Positions 31,936 to 40,811 of a DNA stretch of 52,106 nt are shown here, in pieces. Location: assembly GCA_016218825.1 (NCBI GenBank), contig JACRCV010000089.1:1-52106 (forward strand), read 5' to 3'. Source of the DNA: Deltaproteobacteria bacterium (GTDB lineage Bacteria; Myxococcota; XYA12-FULL-58-9). Numbering within the stretch: position 1 is the stretch's first letter; each line of letters begins with the position of its first letter. The notes beneath the pieces were generated by a model that was given only the letters and a program-made list of their open reading frames with translations, did no database searches and had not been told where the DNA came from. Position numbers and translations under genes: made by a program.

Positions 31936-34900
31936 ATGAAGCGCAGGAGTAGCCTTGGAGTCGTTGCAGGGATTGGCGCGCTGGCGACGGTGCTCACTCT
32001 GGTCGCGGCTTGCGAAGGGCCCACCGGCCCGCTGGGCGCACCCGGCGAGAGTAGCTCCTGCACCGTGACCGACAACGGCGACGGCACCAAGACCGTGGCC
32101 TGCAGCGACGGCACCAGCGTGACCGTCGCCGACGCCACGCCGTGCACCGTGACCGACAACCTCGACGGCAGCAAGACCATCACCTGCGCGGACGGCACGA
32201 GCGTGACCGTCACCGACGGCCAGACCGGCGGCTCCTGCCAGGTCGTCGACAACGGCGACGGCACCAAGACCGTCACCTGCGATGACGGCACCGAGGTCAC
32301 CGTGACCGACGGCAGCAATGCGACCCTCGACCTCGGCATCGCCAACTTCCACGGCGTCGACACCCTCGTCGCCGGGCAGCTCGCGACGGCCGGCCGGTTC
32401 ATCGCGACCGCGTCCGTGACCGGCGTGACCGCCGACGTGGCGGGCGTCGTCACCGTGAACTTCACCGTGGCCAACGTGAAGGGCGACCCGGTGCTCGACG
32501 TCCTGAGTCCGAGCTTCACCATCGCCAAGCTCGTGGCGCCGGTCACCGGCGAGGCCTCGAGCCATTGGGTGCCTTACGTCAACAAGACCGTCACCGTCTC
32601 GGGCTCCGCGAACGGCGACTGGCCGAACCCGGACGGCACCGCCGCGAACCAGGGCACACGCGAACGAAACGGGACCCTCGTCAATCACGGCGACGGGTCG
32701 TACACCTACGTCTTTGCCACGAACCTCGCGACCGCCGCAGTCGGCGGCACCCCCATCGGTTACGACCGCAGCCTGACCCACCGGGTGGTCGTGATCATGG
32801 GTGGCGCCAGCGGCCCCACGGCGACCGCGTACACCGACTTCGTGCCCGCGGGCGGCGCCCTACCGCTGACGCGCGACATCGTTCGCACCGAGGACTGCCA
32901 GGCGTGCCACGGCTGGGACTTCCATGGTCACTCGGGCGATCGCCGGATCGTCGAGTCCTGCGTCGCTTGTCACGCACCGGCGAGCTCGGATCCGTACGGC
33001 GGCGAGTCCCTCGACATGACCGTCATGATCCACAAGATCCACGCGGGCGGCGAGCTCGCGAGCATTCCGGGAGCCGACGGCACGGTCTGGGACAACCCGG
33101 CCACCCTCGACGACGAGATGACCGACAACGGCCAGTACGCCCTCTGGAACGAAGGGAGCAAGCGCGAGTGGTGGAAGGCCGGGTTCCCGGCGATCCTCGA
33201 CAACTGCACCAAGTGCCACAGCGGCCGGGGCGTCGACGCCGACAACTGGAAGAACAAGCCGTCGCGTGCGGCGTGCGGCTCCTGCCACGACCTCACCTGG
33301 TTCGGCGCCCTGGCGACGGTGCCCGCCGGCATGGTCGCGCACTCGGGTGGCGAGCAGGACAACGACACGGTCTGCACTTCCTGCCACCAGAACACCAACG
33401 ACCCGATCGTGCCGCCGGTCCAGGTGCCGATCCCGACCGCCCACGACTTCATGAACAACGATCCGCGCTCCGTCGCCGAGTACATCCCGGAGATGTCGAT
33501 CGTGAACCTGCCGACGCACGTGGCGTCCGATCCGTACGGTGCCGGCCAGTACTTCGCGCCCGGCGACCCGGCGCCGATCGTCCGCATCCGCCTGCGCGAC
33601 AATGAGGGCGCCAACAAAGGCCAGTACATGACCGGCTGGGGCACGACCTTCTTCCGCGCCGACGACACGGTGAACGCCGTGCCGCCGGGTGACGGGCCCG
33701 AGAGCTGCACCTGTGGCAACGGCGTCCTGCCGAATGACACCGATCCCGCTTGCGACCTCGACGAGACGTGCGACGAGGACAAGGACGGCAAGTTCACCAA
33801 CTCCACCTTCTTCGTCTACGGTCCGCGCGCCCTGCGTAGCCCGGTGCTCACCTACAAGGCGCGGGCGCTCATGCGCGCCACCCAGCCCGGCCCGTTCTCG
33901 TTTGCCGTGAGCTCGACCACCCTGTCGTATGCGGCGGCGCTCAGCCTGATCGTGGACGGCGGCCAGACCGTCTACGACCGGAACCCCACCGGCGGCGACG
34001 TGCCGCGCGCCGGCGCCTTCAGCGTGCCGATCTTCCAGAGCGGCGCGAGCGGCGAGGTCCAGACCGCCGGGGCCACGACCACGACCTTCGTGGACGCCGC
34101 GCAGGCGAGAAACTTGAGCCAATCCGGCGAGGTCACCTGGCGCGACGACCAGTACGCCGGCTGGTGGATCACCTTCACCGACAACAGCGTGCCGGGCGCC
34201 TCGAAGTCGAGCGCGCAGATCAAGAGCAACGTCGGCGCGACCGTCACCTTGATGGCGGCCAACACCATGGTGAGCAACGGCCACATCATCACCTACACGA
34301 TGAACGCGGTCTCGGGGACCTACAGCGGCAAGGCCGACACCACCGGCACGCTCACGACCCTGACGGACAGCACGGCGCGCTGGGTCACCGACCGCTTCAA
34401 GGGCTTCACGCTGACGATCATCGACGGCGCCGGGAGCGCGAGCCCGCGCTCGGCCCTGGTGACGGGCAACACCGCGGACACCCTGACCCTGGCCACGTCC
34501 TTGAGCGTGGCCACCGACAACACGTCGGTCTACATGCTGACGCCGATCTCCACCGCCTCCGCCTCGGCGTCGACGCCGGATACGGCCTCGGTGACCACGG
34601 ACGAGCTCATCACCCTGTTCTCGGCCGTGCCGGCGTTCCAGGCGCGCGCCATCGCCTACAAGGAGACCAACTACCTGGGCGCGACGCTCTCGGCGACGCT
34701 GAGCTACAGCAACGACGCGCCCATCAACGTCGGTGACACCCAGATCCTCATCACCGCGGGCACCGCGATCGAAGGGCCCGCCAGCGGCAACCTGATCCTC
34801 GACAGCGGCACGGTCGACGAGGAGATCGTCGGCTACACGAGCTACGTCAACCCGTCGAGCGGCAACTCCTACTTCATCCTCGGCGGCACCAACTTCACCG

Positions 34901-36465
34901 GCGGCAAGACCGCCGCGCAGGTGGCGATCGGCTCGAGCAGCTTCAACGTCGCCGCGGACTCGGGTTGGAAGTTCCCCACGTCGGGGACGGTGACCTTCGA
35001 GCCGGGGACCGCCAACGCGGAGAGCGTCGCCTTCTCGGCGCGCACCGGCGATACCATCACCCTGGACGCCGCCACCACCCTGCTGCACGGCGCCAGCGCC
35101 ACCAGCACCGTGACCGTGTGGATCACCAATGGGAGCACCGGCGCGACGCGGGTCCACGCGCCCAAGGGCGCGATGCGGCTCTTTGGCGCCGGCGTCGGGC
35201 CGTTGGCGGGGACGACCCTGCCGGCTGGAGTCATCTACTTCTCGGTCGCCGCCGGCACCGGGATCCAATACCCGGCGACCGGCACGGTCGCCAACGGCAT
35301 GGCGCTCGTCATCGACCGGCTGCTCCTCCCCAGCGGGGCGCTGAACACCGGGGTGTCGGAGACCGTGGAGTGGACTCGCAAGGGCGACGTCTTCAGGATC
35401 ACGAGCCCGGCAGGCGGGACGGCGCTGGCCCACAGCACGTCGCCGACCCTCTTCTTCACGGTGCCGAACGCGTTCACGCTGCGGAGCCGCAACCGTGGCA
35501 GCTTCTTCAGCATCCAGGCGCAGGCCAGCACCCTGACCACGATCCCCACGAGCTTGTCGGCGACCAACCTGGTGTTCCAGGGCGAAGCCCTCGGCGCCTA
35601 CCCGGTGCACGTCCTCGGCAGCAGCACGGCGGGCGCCACCAGCACCACCGGCACCGCCAGCACGGTGTCGGTGTCGCTGGCCAAACAGACCGACGCGACC
35701 AAGGATGACCCGCTGACGGTGTTCGGCGCGGACGCGACGTCGGAGTATGTCGAGGTGAGACTCGACCCGGTCGACGACCTCCTGCCCGGCACCTACATCG
35801 CGAAGATCGAGTTCGCGGACCGCGGCGCCCTCACCTCGCCCGACGTCTACAAGACCCCGACCGTGTCGCGCATCAAGTTCAACGTGAAGAGCGGCGTCGA
35901 GGAGCTGCCGCCGGCGGCCAACTGCGGCTCGTGCCACACCGCCGGCGAGGACGATCCGGCCAAGCAGAACGTCGGCGCCGCCGATGATGATCAGGATGGC
36001 GTGCAGATGGCCGGCTTCGTCCTCGACCAGATGCGCCACCACAAGCTCTTCAACAACACCGCCGTCGACCTCTGCGGCGCCTGTCACGACTACCAGGCGC
36101 AGACCGCGACCGGCGAGTGGCAGGGCGCGCGGCCCATCTCGCGCCGCGTGCACGCAATCCACAACGGCGCCAACCTCACCTACCCGCTGGCGACGGTCGG
36201 CTACGGCAACGGCGACCCGATCCCGGGCCGCAACTGGGACATCACGCTGCCGCAGGACGTGCGCAACTGCGACGCGACCTGCCACCCGGCGAGCGGTCCC
36301 AACAAGACCAGCGGCACCTGGCAGACCAACCCGAACCGCGTGGCCTGTGGCGCCTGCCACGACTCCGATTCGGCGCAGGCGCACCTGAAGTCCATGGTCT
36401 ACGACCCCACGCCGGCCGCGCCCTACAACGGCGACGAGGTCGAGGCTTGCGGGAACTGTCACTAG
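31936..36465 (+). CDS. OmcA/MtrC-type decaheme c-type cytochrome lipoprotein, very large
   Basis: The ATG at 31936 has AGGAG 8 nt upstream, giving 1509 residues. Lipobox LTLVAAC|EG is followed by three repeats of TVTDNGDGTKTV..CDGTSVTV. Five CXXCH hemes lie at residues 321, 342, 424, 447 and 480. After an 845-residue beta-rich insert come hemes at 1330 and 1380, an unusual CX3CH (CDATCH) at 1445, then 1471 and 1505; the last His is the final residue. The 5+5 arrangement equals domains II and IV of MtrC/OmcA, which are only about half this length. Predicted role: surface electron transfer to minerals or other acceptors. No porin or periplasmic MtrA partner is in the window; the isomerase gene follows after 27 nt. 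Confidence 0.92.
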   Translation: MKRRSSLGVVAGIGALATVLTLVAACEGPTGPLGAPGESSSCTVTDNGDGTKTVACSDGTSVTVADATPCTVTDNLDGSKTITCADGTSVTVTDGQTGGSCQVVDNGDGTKTVTCDDGTEVTVTDGSNATLDLGIANFHGVDTLVAGQLATAGRFIATASVTGVTADVAGVVTVNFTVANVKGDPVLDVLSPSFTIAKLVAPVTGEASSHWVPYVNKTVTVSGSANGDWPNPDGTAANQGTRERNGTLVNHGDGSYTYVFATNLATAAVGGTPIGYDRSLTHRVVVIMGGASGPTATAYTDFVPAGGALPLTRDIVRTEDCQACHGWDFHGHSGDRRIVESCVACHAPASSDPYGGESLDMTVMIHKIHAGGELASIPGADGTVWDNPATLDDEMTDNGQYALWNEGSKREWWKAGFPAILDNCTKCHSGRGVDADNWKNKPSRAACGSCHDLTWFGALATVPAGMVAHSGGEQDNDTVCTSCHQNTNDPIVPPVQVPIPTAHDFMNNDPRSVAEYIPEMSIVNLPTHVASDPYGAGQYFAPGDPAPIVRIRLRDNEGANKGQYMTGWGTTFFRADDTVNAVPPGDGPESCTCGNGVLPNDTDPACDLDETCDEDKDGKFTNSTFFVYGPRALRSPVLTYKARALMRATQPGPFSFAVSSTTLSYAAALSLIVDGGQTVYDRNPTGGDVPRAGAFSVPIFQSGASGEVQTAGATTTTFVDAAQARNLSQSGEVTWRDDQYAGWWITFTDNSVPGASKSSAQIKSNVGATVTLMAANTMVSNGHIITYTMNAVSGTYSGKADTTGTLTTLTDSTARWVTDRFKGFTLTIIDGAGSASPRSALVTGNTADTLTLATSLSVATDNTSVYMLTPISTASASASTPDTASVTTDELITLFSAVPAFQARAIAYKETNYLGATLSATLSYSNDAPINVGDTQILITAGTAIEGPASGNLILDSGTVDEEIVGYTSYVNPSSGNSYFILGGTNFTGGKTAAQVAIGSSSFNVAADSGWKFPTSGTVTFEPGTANAESVAFSARTGDTITLDAATTLLHGASATSTVTVWITNGSTGATRVHAPKGAMRLFGAGVGPLAGTTLPAGVIYFSVAAGTGIQYPATGTVANGMALVIDRLLLPSGALNTGVSETVEWTRKGDVFRITSPAGGTALAHSTSPTLFFTVPNAFTLRSRNRGSFFSIQAQASTLTTIPTSLSATNLVFQGEALGAYPVHVLGSSTAGATSTTGTASTVSVSLAKQTDATKDDPLTVFGADATSEYVEVRLDPVDDLLPGTYIAKIEFADRGALTSPDVYKTPTVSRIKFNVKSGVEELPPAANCGSCHTAGEDDPAKQNVGAADDDQDGVQMAGFVLDQMRHHKLFNNTAVDLCGACHDYQAQTATGEWQGARPISRRVHAIHNGANLTYPLATVGYGNGDPIPGRNWDITLPQDVRNCDATCHPASGPNKTSGTWQTNPNRVACGACHDSDSAQAHLKSMVYDPTPAAPYNGDEVEACGNCH

Positions 36466-36492
36466 CGCGATAGGGGTGCGGGCCGCACTCAC

Positions 36493-37434
36493 ATGACGTC
36501 GGCCCGCACCCCCTTCGTTCGTCTCCTCCTCGTCGCGACCCTGCTCGAACCGCTCGCGGGCTGCAACGACGTCGTCACGCCGGCCGGCTCCGCGGATCCG
36601 GTCTGGGCCCGGGTGAACGGTCGCGCGATCACCGAGGCCGACCTCGACTTCCGGCTCAGGAACGATAGCCATCGGACGGAGATGCGCCCCGAGTACCGCA
36701 AGAACCTCCTCGAAGCGATCATCCGCGAGGAGGTCCTGGCCGGGCACGCGACCGAGCTCGGCCTCGACCGGGATCCGCAATATCAGCGGGGGCTTCGCCA
36801 GCTCGAGACGCAGGTCGCGGCGTTCCGGCGCCGGCGATTGACCGAGCTGCTTCTTTCCCGGGAAGTCTCGCGCCGGAGCGAGGTGAGCGAGGCCGAGGCG
36901 CGCCGCTACTTCGAGGCGCACGCCGGCGAGCTGCGGACCGAGGTCCACCTGCTGCAGATCCTCCAGCGCAGCGAGGCTGCCATTGGTCGGGCGCAGGCGG
37001 CGCTCGCGGCCGGCAAGAGCTTCGAGGAGGTCGCAGCGGGTCTCTCACCCGAGAAGGCGCCGCCACCGGGCCGCGAGCACTGGGACCTCGGCTACGCGCG
37101 CTGGCAACAGATCCCGGCGCCGTGGCGCGAAGCCGTGACGGCGCTGAAGCCGGGCGAGACCAGCGCCGTGATCAAGGGCCTCAAGGACCGCTTCTGGATC
37201 CTCAAGCTCGTCGACCGCCGCGACAATCCGGGGGTGACCTTCGAGTCGGAGCGGGTCACCCTGATCGACATGCTGCGCCGCGACCGGCGCGAGGAAACGC
37301 AGGCGCAGCTCGAGCGGGAGCTCCGCGACCGGGCGCGCATCGAGTACCTCAATCCATCGCCGCCGCCCATGCCATCCCGGGCTCCAGAGGCCGTCGGCGG
37401 CGCCGGCGCGGAGAGCTCGCCGAGAAGTCCGTAG
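36493..37434 (+). CDS. Lipoprotein peptidyl-prolyl cis-trans isomerase (PpiC/SurA-like)
   Basis: This 313-residue protein has lipobox EPLAGC|ND. A SurA/PrsA-type N-terminal helical chaperone region follows (VWARVNGRAITEADLDFRL, then LLEAIIREEVLAGHATELGL), and a parvulin domain at about 150-240 (VHLLQILQRSEAAIGRAQAALAAGKSFEEVAAGLSP ... LKPGETSAVIKGLKDRFWILKLVDRR). The C-terminus is Pro-rich. It is 27 nt downstream of the decaheme cytochrome and probably in its operon, suggesting a periplasmic foldase for the cytochrome (inference). Confidence 0.85.
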   Translation: MTSARTPFVRLLLVATLLEPLAGCNDVVTPAGSADPVWARVNGRAITEADLDFRLRNDSHRTEMRPEYRKNLLEAIIREEVLAGHATELGLDRDPQYQRGLRQLETQVAAFRRRRLTELLLSREVSRRSEVSEAEARRYFEAHAGELRTEVHLLQILQRSEAAIGRAQAALAAGKSFEEVAAGLSPEKAPPPGREHWDLGYARWQQIPAPWREAVTALKPGETSAVIKGLKDRFWILKLVDRRDNPGVTFESERVTLIDMLRRDRREETQAQLERELRDRARIEYLNPSPPPMPSRAPEAVGGAGAESSPRSP

Positions 37435-37502
37435 GCAGATGTAGGCGCAACGCCCACAACCTCCCGTCACGACGATGGCGAGCCGGCCGCGGCCGCGCCA
37501 AC

Positions 37503-37552
37503 GAAACACGTAACACCATGTTTCTATTAGATAAAACGTGGCGCAATTCCTA
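37503..37552 (+). promoter_or_regulatory. AT-rich promoter-like region before unknown gene
   Basis: This 50-bp stretch, including TTTCTATTAGATAAAACG (37521-37538), is strongly AT-rich against a GC-rich background and ends about 50 nt before the ATG at 37600. TATTAG or TAGATA could be a -10 element; no clear -35 hexamer is seen at 16-18 bp. Confidence 0.35.
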
Positions 37553-37599
37553 GCAACTCCCGGCAGCCGAGGCCGATGATTAGGAGAGAGGAGCAACGC

Positions 37600-38100
37600 A
37601 TGAGCGCTATGGCCAACGTCATCCCCCTGAAAGACCTGACGCCCAAGACCGACCGCTCCTACTACATCCGCAACAAGCAGGGCGACGTCGTTGGCCACGG
37701 CTACAAAGTTCCGAAGGGCGACTTCTCCCGCTTCCTCGGCTTCAAAGAGCCGACCGAGAAAGAGAAGCAAGGCGAGACGAGCGGCGCCCGCACCATCGAG
37801 GTCGCGATTCAAAAGCAGTTCAACCAGCTCGGCGAGGCCACGACCAAGAGCGGCTCCGGCGCGTTGAACCTCTGGGTCGCGTCCGGCCGCTTCGAGCAGC
37901 GCCCGGGTCAAGAGAAGGAAGCCATCGCCGCCAACATGGACGCGCTCAAAGAGAGCGTCGAGATGGGTCACGCGTCCGGGATGCAGTACCTGGAGATGCA
38001 GTACAAGTTCCAGTACCTGAGCATGAGCTTCGGCACCATCTCCAACCTGATGAAAGCCAGGAACGACTCGGTGAAGAAGGCGATCAACGAGGTCCGCTGA
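37600..38100 (+). CDS. Small helical protein of unknown function (166 residues)
   Basis: The ATG at 37600 has GAGGAG 6 nt upstream; an upstream in-frame start is less likely. There is no signal peptide. The N-terminal third is basic (TPKTDRSYYIRNKQGDVVGHGYKVPKGDFSRF); the C-terminal third is a long amphipathic helix (MQYLEMQYKFQYLSMSFGTISNLMKARNDSVKKAI). That helix faintly recalls type III secretion needle or inner-rod subunits, but no other secretion gene is nearby, so I do not call it one. Codons are less GC-biased than in the neighbours. An AT-rich promoter-like stretch (37503-37552) precedes it. Confidence 0.7.
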   Translation: MSAMANVIPLKDLTPKTDRSYYIRNKQGDVVGHGYKVPKGDFSRFLGFKEPTEKEKQGETSGARTIEVAIQKQFNQLGEATTKSGSGALNLWVASGRFEQRPGQEKEAIAANMDALKESVEMGHASGMQYLEMQYKFQYLSMSFGTISNLMKARNDSVKKAINEVR

Positions 38101-38130
38101 GCGCCGACTTGCAGCCACCCCCGCCGCACC

Positions 38131-39390
38131 TCACAGCCGCAACGTCAGCCCGAGCCCGCCCGACCACAGACGACCCGCGATCCGAATCGGGACCTCACCG
38201 GCCACGCCGGCGAAGGTCTGACGGTGATCGCGCAGCCCGACGTAGAGCAGGTGTAGATCGAGAGACAGCGGCCGCGGCAACACCATCGCCAGCGCCGTAG
38301 AGTCGAGGCCGAGCCCGAGGCCGACGCCGAAGTGATCGCTGTCGACGAACACCGCCCACGCGTCGCGCCCGACCGGGGTGGGCGCGTAGAAGCCGCCGGC
38401 GCGTAGCGTCAACACCTGGTCGCGCAGCGGCCAGCGCTGCTCCACCGCCAGGCGGCCGACGACGACGTCATCGAGGCGCTGCGGCACCGGGGTGCTCTGC
38501 GGCAACACCACCGGCACGCCCTCGGGCTCGACGCGGGTGCGCCACGTGGCGGTGAGCGGCGGCGCGGCCCGCCAGCGCTGGTACTCGGCGGCCAAGTGCA
38601 GGCTCAGATCGACGTGCCGCCAGGTGGCGCCGAGCACCAGGCGCGCCGGGGTGTAGAAGTCGGTGCCTGACACCGCGGCCTGCAGGTCGCCGGCGAAGGG
38701 GCCGATCGTCATCTCGGCGGAGGTGCCGATCTGCACGTCCATCTCCAGCGCCGCGCGGAACACCGCGGCGAACGACCAGTCGCCGGCGCGGCCGAGCGCC
38801 GCGACCGTCGGCGCCATCGCCACCGGTAGCTCGACCTCGACCGCGGCGTCCGCCTGCGCGTAGGCGTCGCTGCGCCTGAAGTAGAACGTCGTGCCGTTGC
38901 CGGCGGCGTCGGTGAGGACCGCGGCGCCGGTCGCGACCGCGAGCTCGATGTCGCCCACGGTCCGCGCGTAGGCGAGCCCGACGTCGATGGTGGTGCACTC
39001 GAGCCGGTTGGCGTCGAACAGCAGGCGCGGCCGGCCCGCGGGGACCACGTCGGTCACCAAGATCCGACTCCCGGGCATCGTCACCGCGAACGACAGCCCG
39101 AAGCGGCCGAGAACCGGCAGCCGCGCCGGAATGCTCAACCCCAGGCTCACGAGATCGACCGGCGCCAGGCTCTGGCGCGCGCCGTCGAGCGTCACCTGGC
39201 GCAGCGCCCGGCCGTAGCCGACCACCGCCGCGGCGTCGGCGGCGAGGGCCGCGTGCGCGGGGTTGTAGTACGCGCCGCTCGCCCCTGCGGGCTCGGCGAC
39301 CGCGGCGCCGGCCGTGGCCGCACCGGCGGCCGAGAACCCCAGCTGATCCGGAGCGGCGCCGAACAGCAGCGCCAGGAGCACCGGCGTCAC
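38131..39390 (-). CDS. FadL/OmpP1-like outer-membrane porin (second of pair)
   Basis: The GTG at 39390 overlaps the stop of the upstream gene (GTGA), giving 419 residues. A signal peptide (VTPVLLALLFGAAP) is followed by GFSAAGAATAGAAVAEPAGASGAYYNPAHAAL, the FadL-family hatch signature (..GA..A...D.. A.YYNPA.L). A 14-strand barrel-like sequence ends in GGLGLTLRL. It should transport hydrophobic compounds across the outer membrane. It is coupled with, and weakly similar to, the preceding FadL-like gene. Confidence 0.82.
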   Translation of the reverse strand: MTPVLLALLFGAAPDQLGFSAAGAATAGAAVAEPAGASGAYYNPAHAALAADAAAVVGYGRALRQVTLDGARQSLAPVDLVSLGLSIPARLPVLGRFGLSFAVTMPGSRILVTDVVPAGRPRLLFDANRLECTTIDVGLAYARTVGDIELAVATGAAVLTDAAGNGTTFYFRRSDAYAQADAAVEVELPVAMAPTVAALGRAGDWSFAAVFRAALEMDVQIGTSAEMTIGPFAGDLQAAVSGTDFYTPARLVLGATWRHVDLSLHLAAEYQRWRAAPPLTATWRTRVEPEGVPVVLPQSTPVPQRLDDVVVGRLAVEQRWPLRDQVLTLRAGGFYAPTPVGRDAWAVFVDSDHFGVGLGLGLDSTALAMVLPRPLSLDLHLLYVGLRDHRQTFAGVAGEVPIRIAGRLWSGGLGLTLRL

Positions 39391-40709
39391 GGCGACACCC
39401 CGGCGGCCGCGTCCGCAGGCGGCCACGACACCACCAGGCTCAAGGTCGCGGCGAGGACGAGACCGCCGCCCGCGATCGCCTCATAGCCGCGATTGGTGGT
39501 CTGGCGGCCGGGGACCGACGGCAGCTCGTCTTGGAGCTCTGCCGGATCCTTCGCCAACCGGCGGAACGTCATCCATTGGGCCTGCAGCGCCAGATCGACC
39601 CCGAAGCGGAAGCCGTCGCGCTCCAGCCCGTGGTAGCTCACGCCCAAGCCGCCCACCTGCTTGTCGCCGTCCACCAGGTTCGCAAGGCCGCCGCCGGCGC
39701 GAAACGGCGTCGGCTCGTAGGCGAGCCCTGCCCTGCCGGTCAGGCTGTCGTAGAGCGCGAGCTCGGCGCCGAGCGCGAGGCGCGGCACGTCCCGGGTGCG
39801 CACCGTCGCCCGGGTCGCGGCGATGCTCACGGTGTCGCCTCCTTGCGGCAACAGCGGCGGGATGGTGGCGTCGATCTCCGGAAACGGCGGCCGGTAGCGC
39901 GACCAGCGCCGCCACGACAGATCCGCGGCCAGCCGCAGCCGCCCGAGGTCGTACGCCGCCGCAAGCACGAAGGTCTCGGGCGTGAACAACGCCGCGGCGC
40001 GGAGGTCGACGGTCATTGGCTTGCCGTTGATGCTCAGGCGCACCGAGGTAGCCACCGGGACGCTGAACTGACCGCGGTAGGAGAGCCCGGCTCGCCAGGC
40101 CCCGAGGCGGACCTGGACGCCGGCGTTGTAGCTCGCCTGACTGTAGAACTCTTCTTGCACCGCGGCGCGGATCTCGGTGGCGCTGACCTGATCGCCTTCG
40201 ACCGCACCGCGGACCCCGGCGAAGTAGTTGGCGCTCACCCCCACCGCGACCGCGTCCACCGGACGCAAGGCGAGCACCGGCAGCGCCAGCAGCCGCTCGC
40301 TGCGGTTGTGGTAGTAGGGCAACGTCGGCGCGGTCGACGCTGGCGCCGCGACCACCAGGTGGCTCTCGGGGCCGACGTAGAGGAGCGCCCCGACCGCGAT
40401 CTTCCTCTCGAGCACCCCGGCGAGCGGCAACGGCGCCGTGCCCAACACCAGCACCCCCCACGGCCGCGGCAGCGGCACCCGGTCGCCGGCGAGGCGCAGC
40501 TCGGAGCGCACCGCTTCGGCGCCCACCGAGAGCTCGGTCCGGTCGGCGAAGCCGAGACCGCCGGGGTTGTAGAACGCCGCCGCGCCGTCGTCGCTGGTCG
40601 CGGCCGCCGCGCCCGCGGTCCCCATCGCCTTGCCGACATCGAAGACGTCGGCGACGCTGCCGTAGGCGACGCTCGGCGACAGCAGCAACACGGCGACGAA
40701 GCGGCGCAT
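39387..40709 (-). CDS. FadL/OmpP1-like outer-membrane porin (first of pair)
   Basis: The ATG at 40709 gives 440 residues. Signal peptide MRRFVAVLLLSPSVAYG; then VFDVGKAMGTAGAAAATSDDGAAAFYNPGGLGF, the N-terminal FadL pattern with N-P-G/A. Repeated amphipathic beta strands follow (LSYRGQFSVPVATSVRLSINGKPM, DLSWRRWSRYRPPFPEI). The C-terminus is slightly unusual, with a hydrophobic segment (GGGLVLAATLSLVVSW) rather than a terminal aromatic strand. It heads a two-gene operon divergent from ftsE. Confidence 0.82.
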   Translation of the reverse strand: MRRFVAVLLLSPSVAYGSVADVFDVGKAMGTAGAAAATSDDGAAAFYNPGGLGFADRTELSVGAEAVRSELRLAGDRVPLPRPWGVLVLGTAPLPLAGVLERKIAVGALLYVGPESHLVVAAPASTAPTLPYYHNRSERLLALPVLALRPVDAVAVGVSANYFAGVRGAVEGDQVSATEIRAAVQEEFYSQASYNAGVQVRLGAWRAGLSYRGQFSVPVATSVRLSINGKPMTVDLRAAALFTPETFVLAAAYDLGRLRLAADLSWRRWSRYRPPFPEIDATIPPLLPQGGDTVSIAATRATVRTRDVPRLALGAELALYDSLTGRAGLAYEPTPFRAGGGLANLVDGDKQVGGLGVSYHGLERDGFRFGVDLALQAQWMTFRRLAKDPAELQDELPSVPGRQTTNRGYEAIAGGGLVLAATLSLVVSWPPADAAAGVSP

Positions 40710-40757
40710 GGTCGAGCAATCACCACAGCGGCGGCGGCGGCGCAACCGCGACTCACC

Positions 40758-40786
40758 TTGCTCCTGATTTTCTTCGCCCCTATAGT
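40758..40786 (+). promoter_or_regulatory. Predicted sigma-70 promoter of the ftsEX operon
   Basis: TTGCTC (40758-40763) and TATAGT (40781-40786) with exactly 17-bp spacing lie 25 bp before the ftsE ATG. The predicted leader is about 19 nt. Confidence 0.55.
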
Positions 40787-40811
40787 CGGCGCGTGCCTCG
40801 AGGGCGCGGCG

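Noticed and set aside
32860-36948. 1362-codon open frame antisense to the decaheme cytochrome
   Set aside because: It has no recognisable domains, while the opposite strand has ten heme motifs, a lipobox and a good ribosome-binding site.
37600-38100. Type III secretion needle or inner-rod subunit
   Set aside because: The similarity is limited to a generic amphipathic C-terminal helix, and no secretion apparatus genes are nearby.
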